This document shows positions 49,679 to 56,418 of a stretch of DNA of 64,000 bases, piece after piece; positions within the stretch are counted from its first letter, which is position 1, and every line of letters begins with the position of its first letter. A program made the translations under genes and the position numbers. The notes under the pieces are model-generated. The model did no database searches. It saw only the letters and a program-made list of their open reading frames with translations, and was not told the origin of the DNA. Origin of the DNA: JAICYJ01 sp035695105 (GTDB lineage Bacteria > Actinomycetota > Thermoleophilia > Gaiellales > JAICJC01); NCBI GenBank assembly GCA_035695105.1, contig DASSEV010000043.1, positions 62,001 to 126,000 of the forward strand, written 5' to 3'.

Positions 49679-49894
49679 TCATGCGACGCCGGCGGCGACG
49701 CGGCCGGCACCCAGCCAGCCGGGCTGCGCGAACTGCGGCGTCGGCTCGACCAGCCGCGCCTGCTGCGGGGCGATCATCTGGCCCTTCAGGGCCGGCCGGA
49801 ACGTGGGGCAGGGCTCAGCAAGGTCCAGCGCACAGAGGCTCGTCTTGCGGAAGAAACAATCGTTGCAGGTGACGCATCGAGCCTTGTGTGCCAC
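49679..49894 (-). CDS. Small Cys-rich protein of unknown function
   Basis: 71 residues from GTG 49894, with an AAAGG ribosome-binding site about 8 nt upstream; the ATG at 49969 would add a tail without visible similarity to the rest. Five cysteines lie in the first 30 residues: Cys7, Cys10 and Cys13 in 'CVTCNDCFFRK', then Cys21 and Cys29 in 'SLCALDLAEPCPTFRP'. The spacing resembles a zinc or Fe-S site but I do not recognise the family. The second half ('ARLVEPTPQFAQPGWL') is Pro/Ala-rich. It is convergent with the aminotransferase gene (24 bp apart) and precedes a 131-bp spacer that holds nothing else I can identify. Confidence 0.6.
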   Translation of the reverse strand: MAHKARCVTCNDCFFRKTSLCALDLAEPCPTFRPALKGQMIAPQQARLVEPTPQFAQPGWLGAGRVAAGVA

Positions 49895-50025
49895 GTGGGG
49901 AGACCTTTCGACGAGGGTTGGAACCACCGGATGCAGAGAGAGGAGTGTAGGGATCGACCTGCCCTCCATCTAGTGTTGCCTCTTCGGAAAATGCGGTGTT
50001 TGCGGCGAACGTTTTTACCGGATTC

Positions 50026-51045
50026 TCACCGCGGCGCGAGCCCCCGGATCACCTGCAGCGCCTGCGTGAAACTCGTAACTCCGATCACATTTATCCGGCC
50101 CTTCGCGGCGGCTCTCGCATCCCGCAGGTTGGCGCCCTCGGGGACGAGGAAGGTGTCGGCGCCGGCGTCGATCGCGCCGATCGTCTTCTGCTGCACGCCG
50201 CCGATCTCGTGCACGCCGCCGGCCAGGTCGAGCTCGCCCGTGACGGCGATCTTGTGGCCGCGAAGCAGGTGCCGCCCGCTCAGCGAGTCGTAGATCTCGA
50301 GCGCGAAGCCGAGCCCGGCCGACGGCCCGCCGATGTTGCCGGTGTCGATCTTCACCGGCACGGGCAGCTTGCCGATCCGCACGGCGTCGCCGACCGACAC
50401 GCCGATGATCGCGTGCACCGGCTTGGGCGAGGCGATCGTCTGCACGGTCACCGGGTTCCCCTTCGAGAGCGTCAGCCGGACCGACTGCCCCGGCTTGACC
50501 GGCTGCATGTCGTTCACCATGTCCTGGGCGGAGTGCACCGGCTGGCCGTTCACCGACGTCACGATCGTGCCCGGCTGCAGGCCGGCCTTTGCCGCCGGGT
50601 CGCCGGAGACGATGCCGACCAGCAGCGCTCCCTGGCGAAGGATCGGCACCTTCTTGCCCAGCGCCCGCTCGGCCACCACCTTCGCCGTCTCCTGCGACGT
50701 GGTCATGGCCGACAGGTCCTCGGTCACGCGCTGCTGGTTCGACTGGCCGGGCGCGAGGATCTCCTTGTCGGGCACCAGGCTGGCCCCGTCGACGAGGTGT
50801 TGGGCCCAGAACTTCTGGATCAGGTTGGCGTGCAGGAGGTTGACATCGACGAAGTAGAAGCCGGTGTTCCTGGCCGGCGGCCGGCCGCCCTGCGCGTGCA
50901 CGACCTTGGCCAGCGGGTGGGCGGGGTCGGGAAGAAATGCGTAGTAGCCGGACTGCGTCTCCCAGCCGTACGTGAACCCGGCCGCGATGACGGCGAACAC
51001 GACGGCTAGCGCGACCGGCCACCGGGGCTTGCGCAGCGGCCTCAT
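50026..51045 (-). CDS. YlbL/SepM-like PDZ and Lon-type membrane serine protease
   Basis: 339 residues from ATG 51045; the longer open frame upstream is a shadow of the rhomboid gene. One N-terminal membrane helix (~10-27), an extracytoplasmic region, a PDZ domain (~140-205, 'GALLVGIVSGDPAAKAGLQPGTIVTSVNGQPV'), then a Lon-type proteolytic domain (~215-335). The catalytic dyad is Ser242 in 'NIGGPSAGLGFALEIYD' and Lys287 in 'GGVQQKTIGAIDAGAD'. Relatives cleave extracytoplasmic peptides, for example activation of competence pheromone by SepM, or substrates linked to division. Its start overlaps the rhomboid stop (ATGA), so two membrane proteases are made together. Confidence 0.92.
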   Translation of the reverse strand: MRPLRKPRWPVALAVVFAVIAAGFTYGWETQSGYYAFLPDPAHPLAKVVHAQGGRPPARNTGFYFVDVNLLHANLIQKFWAQHLVDGASLVPDKEILAPGQSNQQRVTEDLSAMTTSQETAKVVAERALGKKVPILRQGALLVGIVSGDPAAKAGLQPGTIVTSVNGQPVHSAQDMVNDMQPVKPGQSVRLTLSKGNPVTVQTIASPKPVHAIIGVSVGDAVRIGKLPVPVKIDTGNIGGPSAGLGFALEIYDSLSGRHLLRGHKIAVTGELDLAGGVHEIGGVQQKTIGAIDAGADTFLVPEGANLRDARAAAKGRINVIGVTSFTQALQVIRGLAPR

Positions 51046-51869
51046 CCGCCCGCCACCGCCAGCGAGCCGGCGACGCTGACCGCGGCGATGCCGATCAGCC
51101 CGATCACGGTCAGTGGCGTCCATCGCCCGTAGGCGAGGTGACCGCGGCCGTAGCCGGACAGCACGAGACCGGTGGCGACGCCGCCGAGCAGGCCGCCGAT
51201 GTGACCGCCGATCGAGATGCCGGGCACCGCGAAGGTGAAGACGAGGTTGATGACCAGCAGGCCGCCGACGGAGCCGCCGAGCAGCGCGATGCCGCGCTGC
51301 CGCTCGAGGACGAGCAGCGCGCCCATGACTCCGAAGATCGCGCCCGACGCACCCGCCGACTGCGCGTGCGGCGTCGCCACCAGAGCGCCGAAGCTGCCGG
51401 CGAGCAGCGACAGGAAGTAGATCAGCGCGAAGCGCACCGAGCCCACGTAGCGCTCCAGAGCGGAGCCGAGGATGTACAGCGCGTACATGTTGAACGCGAT
51501 GTGCAGGAACCCGTAGTGGATGAACCCCGACGTGATCAGCCGGTACCAGTCTCCGTGCTGCACCGCCGGGCCCCAGAGGGCGAGCCGGTTGCCGAGCGCG
51601 TTGAGCGAGCCGCCGCCGCCCAGGCCGCCGCCCGACAGCTGATTGGTGAGCATGAAGACCACCACGTTGGCCGCGATGATGGCGTAGGTGACGCGCGGCT
51701 CGTTGCCCATCATGAATGCGGGCGCTGTGACCCTCGCGCGCTGGCCCGCGCACTCCGGGCAGCGGACGCCGACCGGCGTCGCCCGCATGCAGTCAGGGCA
51801 GATCGGGCGTCCGCAATTGGAGCAGGTGACCGCCGTCTCACGGTCGGGATGTCGATAGCAGGTTTGCAT
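51042..51869 (-). CDS. Rhomboid intramembrane serine protease with N-terminal zinc ribbon
   Basis: 275 residues from ATG 51869. The N-terminal ~42 residues form a B-box/zinc-ribbon-like cluster (Cys4, Cys16, Cys19, Cys24, Cys27, Cys37, Cys40: 'TCSNCGRPICPDCM', 'GVRCPECAG'). Six membrane helices follow. Rhomboid hallmarks: 'GDWYRLITSGFIHYGFLHIAFNMYALY' (H-x3-N), Ser175 in 'AGASGAIFGVMGALL' and His223 in 'ISIGGHIGGLLGG', the catalytic dyad. It cuts membrane proteins within their transmembrane segments. The zinc-ribbon plus rhomboid layout is common in Actinobacteria. It overlaps the YlbL-like gene by 4 bp. Confidence 0.95.
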   Translation of the reverse strand: MQTCYRHPDRETAVTCSNCGRPICPDCMRATPVGVRCPECAGQRARVTAPAFMMGNEPRVTYAIIAANVVVFMLTNQLSGGGLGGGGSLNALGNRLALWGPAVQHGDWYRLITSGFIHYGFLHIAFNMYALYILGSALERYVGSVRFALIYFLSLLAGSFGALVATPHAQSAGASGAIFGVMGALLVLERQRGIALLGGSVGGLLVINLVFTFAVPGISIGGHIGGLLGGVATGLVLSGYGRGHLAYGRWTPLTVIGLIGIAAVSVAGSLAVAGG

Positions 51870-51906
51870 GGTTCGCAACCTGCTGAAGTCTACGGACGAA
51901 AAATTG

Positions 51907-52668
51907 TCACCAGATTCCCTTGAGGGCGCCACCGTCCACCGGCAGCACCACGCCGGTGATGTAGGCGGCCTGCTGCGAGCAGAGGAATGCGACCGCCGCG
52001 CCCACCTCGGCGGGGTCGCCCATGCGGCGCGCCGGGATGGCGGCCAGGTCGCGGGTGCGGGCCGCGTCGGGGTCCGGTGTGTGCTCCCAGATCTCGCGGG
52101 CCCGCGGCGTGTCGATCTTGCCGGGAGCGATGGTGTTCACGGTGATGCCGTCCGGGCCGAGCTCGTGCGACAGCGTCTTCGCCCACCCGACGACACCGGG
52201 GCGGATCGCGTTCGAGAGCATCAGGTTCGGGATCGGCTCGCGAACCGACCAGGACGTGATGTTGACGACGCGGCCGCGGCCGCTCGCCTTCAGGTGCGGC
52301 AGGGCGAGCCGGGTCAACCGCACCGCGGAGTTGAGCGACAGCTCGAAGGCCTCGACCCACGCCTCCTCCGGCGTGGACTCGAACGTTCCGGGCGGCGGGC
52401 CGCCGGCGTTGTTGACGATGATGTCGAGCCGTCCCCGCTCGGCCACGGTGCGCTCCACGGCCGACTCGATCGCCGTCTGGTCGCGGACGTCGCCCGCCAC
52501 CGTGAGGGCGTCCGGCACGCCGGCCGCCGCGCGCTCGAGGCGGTCCGGCGTGCGCGCCAGCATCGTCACGCGGCAGCCCTCGGCGGAGAGCGCCTGGGCG
52601 ATGGCGAGGCCCATCCCCGACGATGCGCCGCCCACGATGGCGGCGGTTCCGTCCAGCCCCAGATCCAT
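51907..52668 (-). CDS. Short-chain dehydrogenase/reductase with atypical active site
   Basis: 253 residues from ATG 52668. The NAD(P)-binding 'AAIVGGASSGMGLAIAQAL' (G14-x3-G-x-G), 'AGDVRD', 'DIIVNNAGGPPPG', and the closing 'ITVNTIAPGKIDTPRAREI' and 'YITGVVLPVDGGALKGIW' are classical. But at the catalytic site, where Y-x3-K is expected after the Ser of 'VNITSWS', the sequence reads 'NLMLSNAIRPGVVGWAKTLS': no Tyr and no Lys at the canonical positions. A known subgroup of SDRs shows this L-S-N-x-x-R pattern; its chemistry is unclear. It is divergent from the agmatinase-like gene with only 20 bp between the two ATGs. Confidence 0.88.
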   Translation of the reverse strand: MDLGLDGTAAIVGGASSGMGLAIAQALSAEGCRVTMLARTPDRLERAAAGVPDALTVAGDVRDQTAIESAVERTVAERGRLDIIVNNAGGPPPGTFESTPEEAWVEAFELSLNSAVRLTRLALPHLKASGRGRVVNITSWSVREPIPNLMLSNAIRPGVVGWAKTLSHELGPDGITVNTIAPGKIDTPRAREIWEHTPDPDAARTRDLAAIPARRMGDPAEVGAAVAFLCSQQAAYITGVVLPVDGGALKGIW

Positions 52669-52674
52669 GGGCGG

Positions 52675-52681
52675 TACCATA
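52675..52681. promoter_or_regulatory. Overlapping divergent -10 boxes for SDR and agmatinase-like genes
   Basis: The heptamer TACCATA reads TACCAT on the plus strand (8 nt before ATG 52689) and TATGGT on the minus strand (7 nt before ATG 52668). Both fit the window's TAnnnT leaderless pattern, so one 7-bp element could start both genes, one at a time. Confidence 0.5.
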
Positions 52682-52688
52682 GGCCGCC

Positions 52689-53633
52689 ATGCGGTACGGC
52701 CCGATCGATTCATCCCAGTCGCCACGCTTCACCGGCGTGCGCACCTTCATGCGGCTGCCCTATGTCGAGTCGCTGGAGGACGTCGACGTTGCCGTGATCG
52801 GCATCCCCATCGACGACGCGGTGTCGTTCAAGTCAGGCGCGCGGTTCGGGCCGGAGGGCATCCGCAGCGCGTCCGTGCTGCTGCGCCCGTACAACCAGCG
52901 CCTGCGCGTGGACGTGACGGAGCACCTGTCGATGGTCGACAACGGCGATGCGCCGACGGTGCCGGGCTACCACGAGGAGACGCTGAAGCGGATCCAGGCA
53001 CACCTCGAGCCGGTGCACCGGGCGGGCGTCGTGCCGCTCTGCCTGGGCGGCGACCACTCGATGGTGCTGGCCGAGCTGCGCGCCGCCGCGGCGGTGCACG
53101 GGCCGCTGGCGCTGGTGCACCTCGACGCCCACGCCGACATCTGGGAGTCCTACTACGGCGCGCGCTACTTCCACGGCACGGTGTTCAAGCGGGCGGTGGA
53201 GGAGGGGCTGGTCGACGCTCACCACTCCGTGCAGGCGGGAATGCGCGGCACGCTGTACGGCGCGAGCGACATCGACGCGCCGCGCGAGCTGGGCTACGAC
53301 GCGATCTACTGGGACGAGCTCGAGCAGCTGGGTCCGGCGGCCTACGGCGAGCGGGTGCGGGCGCGGGTCGGCGAGCGGCCGGCGTTCCTGTCCTTCGACA
53401 TCGACTTCGTCGACCCGGCCTTTGCTCCGGCGACGGGGACGCCCGAGGTGGGCGGACCGTCGAGCGGACAGGCGCTCGCCTTCCTGCGCGCGCTGACCGG
53501 CATCGACTTCCGGGCGTTCGACTGCGTGGAGGTCGCGCCGGTCTACGACCAGCCGGCGAACATCACCGCCTGGGTCGCAGCCAGCGCGTGCTTCGAGATG
53601 CTCTCGCTGCTTGCGCTGCGACGCGCCGGCTAG
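52689..53633 (+). CDS. Agmatinase/arginase (ureohydrolase) family protein
   Basis: 314 residues, ATG start. All manganese ligands of the ureohydrolase family are seen: His123 in 'CLGGDHSMV', Asp146, His148 and Asp150 in 'LVHLDAHADIWE', and Asp237 and Asp239 in 'FLSFDIDFVDPAFAPATGTPEVGG'. The N-terminal 'VAVIGIPIDDAVSFKSGARFGPEGIRSAS' is typical of agmatinases and guanidino-acid hydrolases (SpeB-like) rather than true arginases. It would hydrolyse a guanidino compound to urea and an amine, for example agmatine to putrescine. No urease or polyamine gene is adjacent, so the substrate is open. Confidence 0.92.
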   Translation: MRYGPIDSSQSPRFTGVRTFMRLPYVESLEDVDVAVIGIPIDDAVSFKSGARFGPEGIRSASVLLRPYNQRLRVDVTEHLSMVDNGDAPTVPGYHEETLKRIQAHLEPVHRAGVVPLCLGGDHSMVLAELRAAAAVHGPLALVHLDAHADIWESYYGARYFHGTVFKRAVEEGLVDAHHSVQAGMRGTLYGASDIDAPRELGYDAIYWDELEQLGPAAYGERVRARVGERPAFLSFDIDFVDPAFAPATGTPEVGGPSSGQALAFLRALTGIDFRAFDCVEVAPVYDQPANITAWVAASACFEMLSLLALRRAG

Positions 53634-53699
53634 GACGAGCTCCCGGCTGGGATCCGCCGGTGCATCGGCTGCGCGGCCGGCTCCATCAACCGCGTAACG

Positions 53700-54086
53700 T
53701 CAGTGTGACCGCGCGGCCAGGCGATCGTGAATCGCGTGGCGGAAGGCGTCCGACGTCCGGAACAGCTCCGCGAACGTGGTCTCGTCGAGGATGCCGAGCT
53801 CGATGTCGGTTCCGGCGCGGACGGTGGCATTCCGGGCGAGCTGGTAGCCCGGGCCCGGGTCGACGGCGCCGGCCTCGCCGAAGACGTCGCCGGCGAGGAT
53901 CACGGCCACGGGTTCATTCTGCCGTTCGATCTCGACGCGTCCGGCCAGGACGATGAAGAAGTCGGTGGTGAGGTCGCCCTCGCGCAGGATCACGGCCCCG
54001 GCCGGGTAGGTCTCGCGTACGATCGACGACTCGATCCGATCCCGCTCGTGCGGCGGCAGGCTGTCCAGAAACGCGTTCGCGCTCAC
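53700..54086 (-). CDS. Cyclic-nucleotide-binding domain protein (small, no DNA-binding domain)
   Basis: 128 residues from GTG 54086; another GTG 24 bp further out is possible. It is one cNMP-binding beta-roll: 'FLDSLPPHERDRIESSIVRETYPAGAVILREGDLTTDFFIVLAGRVEIERQ', then 'VAVILAGDVFGEAGAVDPG' at the phosphate-binding cassette and 'ARNATVRAGTDIELGILDETTFAELF'. The cassette has F-G-E as in CRP, but the usual R-x-A-(T/S) arginine is less clear ('ARNATV'). There is no HTH, channel or kinase domain, so it could bind cAMP or act as a partner protein. It lies 44 bp downstream of mdh on the same strand, and a large cyclase-like protein is encoded at 59844. Confidence 0.85.
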   Translation of the reverse strand: MSANAFLDSLPPHERDRIESSIVRETYPAGAVILREGDLTTDFFIVLAGRVEIERQNEPVAVILAGDVFGEAGAVDPGPGYQLARNATVRAGTDIELGILDETTFAELFRTSDAFRHAIHDRLAARSH

Positions 54087-54130
54087 GGCGACATCGTCGC
54101 AAGCCGGCCGGGTGTTCGCAACTCTGGTCT

Positions 54131-55060
54131 CTAGAGCCCCATCACGCCGACCAGCTCGCGGACGGCGTCCGCCGAGCGGTGCAGCTGCTGCTGCTCGTCG
54201 TCGCTGAGCTCGATCTTGATGATCTCCTCGAGCCCGCTCGCGCCGAGCCGGCAGGGGACGCCCATGAAGATGCCGTCCAGCCCGAACTCGCCGGTCAGGT
54301 GGGCGGCGCAGGGGAGGACGCGCTTCTGGTCGAGCACGATCGAGTCGACCATCTCGCAGACCGATGCGGACGGCGCGTAGTAGGCCGAGCCGGACTTGAG
54401 CAGCTTGACCACCTCGGCGCCGCCGTCTCGGGTGCGCTGGACGATCTCGGCCAGGCGATCCTGCGGGATCAGATCCGCGACGGGGATGCCGGCGACGTTG
54501 GTGTAGGACACCACCGGCACCATCTGGTCGCCGTGGCCGCCGAGCACGAAGCCCGTGACGTCGCGCACCGAGACGCCGAGCTCCCAGGCAAGGAAGGTGC
54601 GGAATCGGGCGGAGTCGAGCACGCCGGCCATGCCGATCACGCGCTCGCGCGGGAATCCGGACTCCTTGAGGGCGACCTGGCACATCGCATCGAGCGGGTT
54701 GGTGACGACGATCAGGATCGTCTCCGGCGACCGCGACACCAGCTCGCGGGTGACGTCGCCGACGATCTTCTGGTTGGTGGTGAGCAGGTCGTCACGGCTC
54801 ATGCCCGGCTTGCGGGCGATGCCCGAGGTGATGACACAGATGTCGGAGCCGGCGGTCTCGTCATAGCCGTTGGTGCCGACCACGTTCGGCTCGTAGCCGA
54901 CGACGGGGCCGGTCTCGTTCAGGTCGAGCGCCTTGCCCTGCGGCAGGCCCTCGACGATGTCGACGAGCACGACGTCTGCGTAGTCGCGCTCGGCCAGACG
55001 CTGTGCGGTGGTGGCGCCGACGTTTCCCGCTCCGACGACCGTGATCTTGCGGCGGCTCAT
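54131..55060 (-). CDS. mdh: Malate dehydrogenase (lactate-dehydrogenase-like type)
   Basis: 309 residues from ATG 55060, with a GGGGGG ribosome-binding site about 10 nt upstream; the longer frame is not needed. 'KITVVGAGNVGATTAQRLAERDYADVVLVDIVEG' gives the Rossmann loop (G10-x-G-x-x-G) and the Asp that selects NAD. 'MSRDDLLTTNQKIV', 'VTNPLDAMCQVALKESGFPRERVIGMAGVLDSARFRTFLA' (substrate Arg) and 'VLGGHGDQMVPVVSY' (catalytic His) follow. The G-M-S-R-x-D-L loop, with Arg where LDH has Gln, marks malate specificity. It oxidises malate to oxaloacetate in the TCA cycle. Divergent from citrate synthase over 113 bp, so two consecutive TCA enzymes share a promoter region. Confidence 0.96.
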   Translation of the reverse strand: MSRRKITVVGAGNVGATTAQRLAERDYADVVLVDIVEGLPQGKALDLNETGPVVGYEPNVVGTNGYDETAGSDICVITSGIARKPGMSRDDLLTTNQKIVGDVTRELVSRSPETILIVVTNPLDAMCQVALKESGFPRERVIGMAGVLDSARFRTFLAWELGVSVRDVTGFVLGGHGDQMVPVVSYTNVAGIPVADLIPQDRLAEIVQRTRDGGAEVVKLLKSGSAYYAPSASVCEMVDSIVLDQKRVLPCAAHLTGEFGLDGIFMGVPCRLGASGLEEIIKIELSDDEQQQLHRSADAVRELVGVMGL

Positions 55061-55173
55061 GCTGGTGTATCCCCCCGAAATGGTGGTGAATGGACGGTTC
55101 GAATCCGGCCGGGATTCTGGCACGAACGGCTACCATCCGGTCGAAGTCGAAGCGAGGGAAAGGCGCGCGGAAG

Positions 55174-56310
55174 ATGGCTGACAAGGGAGGGCTCGAGGGG
55201 ATCGTCGTCGCGCGGAGCCGGCTCTGCTCGATCGACGGGCAGAAGGGCGTGCTGATCTACGGCGGGTACGACGTCAACGACCTGGCCGAGCACTCGAGCT
55301 ATGAGGAGACCTGCTTCCTGATCCTGCGCGGACGCCTCCCTGCGGCCGACGAGCTGGATGCGTTCCGGCGCGAGCTGGCGGGGTCGCGGGCGCTGTCGGA
55401 GGAGACGGCGTCGGTGATCGACATGCTGGCGACGCACGCAGCGCCGATGGAGATGCTGCGCACGGCGGTGTCGGCGGACTCGTTCGACGACCCGGACAAG
55501 GATTCGAACGCCGAGGAGGCCAACTTCCGGAAGGCGACGCGGCTGATCGCGAAGATGCCGACCATGGTGGCGCGCTACCACCGGCGGCGGAACGGCGCCC
55601 AGCCGATCGAGCCGGATGCCGAGCTCGGCCATGCCGCGAACTTCCTCTACATGCTGTCGGGCGAGCGGCCCGACGAGCAGGCGGCGCGGACGTTCGACGT
55701 GGCGCTGATCCTGCACGCCGACCACGAGATGAACGCGTCGACGTTCACGGCGCGGGTGATCGCCTCGACGCTGTCGGACATGCACTCGGCGATCACCGGG
55801 GCGATCGGTGCGCTCAAGGGGCCGCTGCACGGCGGAGCCAACGAGCAGGTGATGCACCTGCTGGAGGACATCGGCAGCGACGAGAACATCGAGCAGGAGA
55901 TCCGCGAGCGGCTGGCCCGCAAGGAGCGGATCATGGGCTTCGGGCACCGGGTGTACAAGACGTACGACCCGCGGGCCGTGATCCTGAAGCGGTTCTCGAA
56001 GCAGCTGGCGGAACGCTCGGACGAGCCGTACTGGTTCTCGATGAGCGAGCACATCGAGAACGCGGTGATGGAGGAGAAGGGGCTCTACCCGAACGTGGAC
56101 TTCTACTCCGCGTCGACCTACCACTACCTGGGCATCGAGACCGGGCTGTTCACGCCGATCTTCGCGATGAGCCGCGTGGTGGGGTGGGCAGCGCACGTGA
56201 TCGAGCAGCACGGCGACAACCGGCTGATCCGGCCGAGCTCGGAGTACGTCGGGCCGGCGCTGCGAGCCTACGAGCCGGTCGAGCAGCGCTCCGCGTCGGC
56301 TGCGGCCTAG
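55174..56310 (+). CDS. gltA: Citrate synthase
   Basis: 378 residues from ATG 55174, preceded by GGAAAGG; the frame extends upstream but without homology. The short type of Gram-positive citrate/2-methylcitrate synthases. 'GLEGIVVARSRLCSIDGQKGVLIYGGYDVNDLAEHSSYEE', 'ILHADHEMNASTFTARVIASTLSDMHSAITGAIGALKGPLHGGANE' with His219, 'IMGFGHRVYKTYDPRA' with His258, and 'NVDFYSASTYHYLGIE' with Asp309 form the catalytic triad. It condenses oxaloacetate and acetyl-CoA. Use of propionyl-CoA (2-methylcitrate synthase) cannot be excluded, but the neighbour mdh and the absence of prpB/prpD favour citrate. A TACCAT at 55130-55135 may be its -10. Confidence 0.95.
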   Translation: MADKGGLEGIVVARSRLCSIDGQKGVLIYGGYDVNDLAEHSSYEETCFLILRGRLPAADELDAFRRELAGSRALSEETASVIDMLATHAAPMEMLRTAVSADSFDDPDKDSNAEEANFRKATRLIAKMPTMVARYHRRRNGAQPIEPDAELGHAANFLYMLSGERPDEQAARTFDVALILHADHEMNASTFTARVIASTLSDMHSAITGAIGALKGPLHGGANEQVMHLLEDIGSDENIEQEIRERLARKERIMGFGHRVYKTYDPRAVILKRFSKQLAERSDEPYWFSMSEHIENAVMEEKGLYPNVDFYSASTYHYLGIETGLFTPIFAMSRVVGWAAHVIEQHGDNRLIRPSSEYVGPALRAYEPVEQRSASAAA

Positions 56311-56418
56311 GTCCGGACCACCCATTGTGGGTGGATGAAGTTCTGGCGAACCCCTTGACGGGATTGTGATTGCGCGACACAATCGCCGGAATCGCGCCCA
56401 ACCCTGGGGGGTCATCCC

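Noticed and set aside
51046..51753. Upstream in-frame extension of the YlbL-like protease
   Set aside because: Lies antisense-free but out of frame within the rhomboid gene; the membrane anchor and start at 51045 are right.
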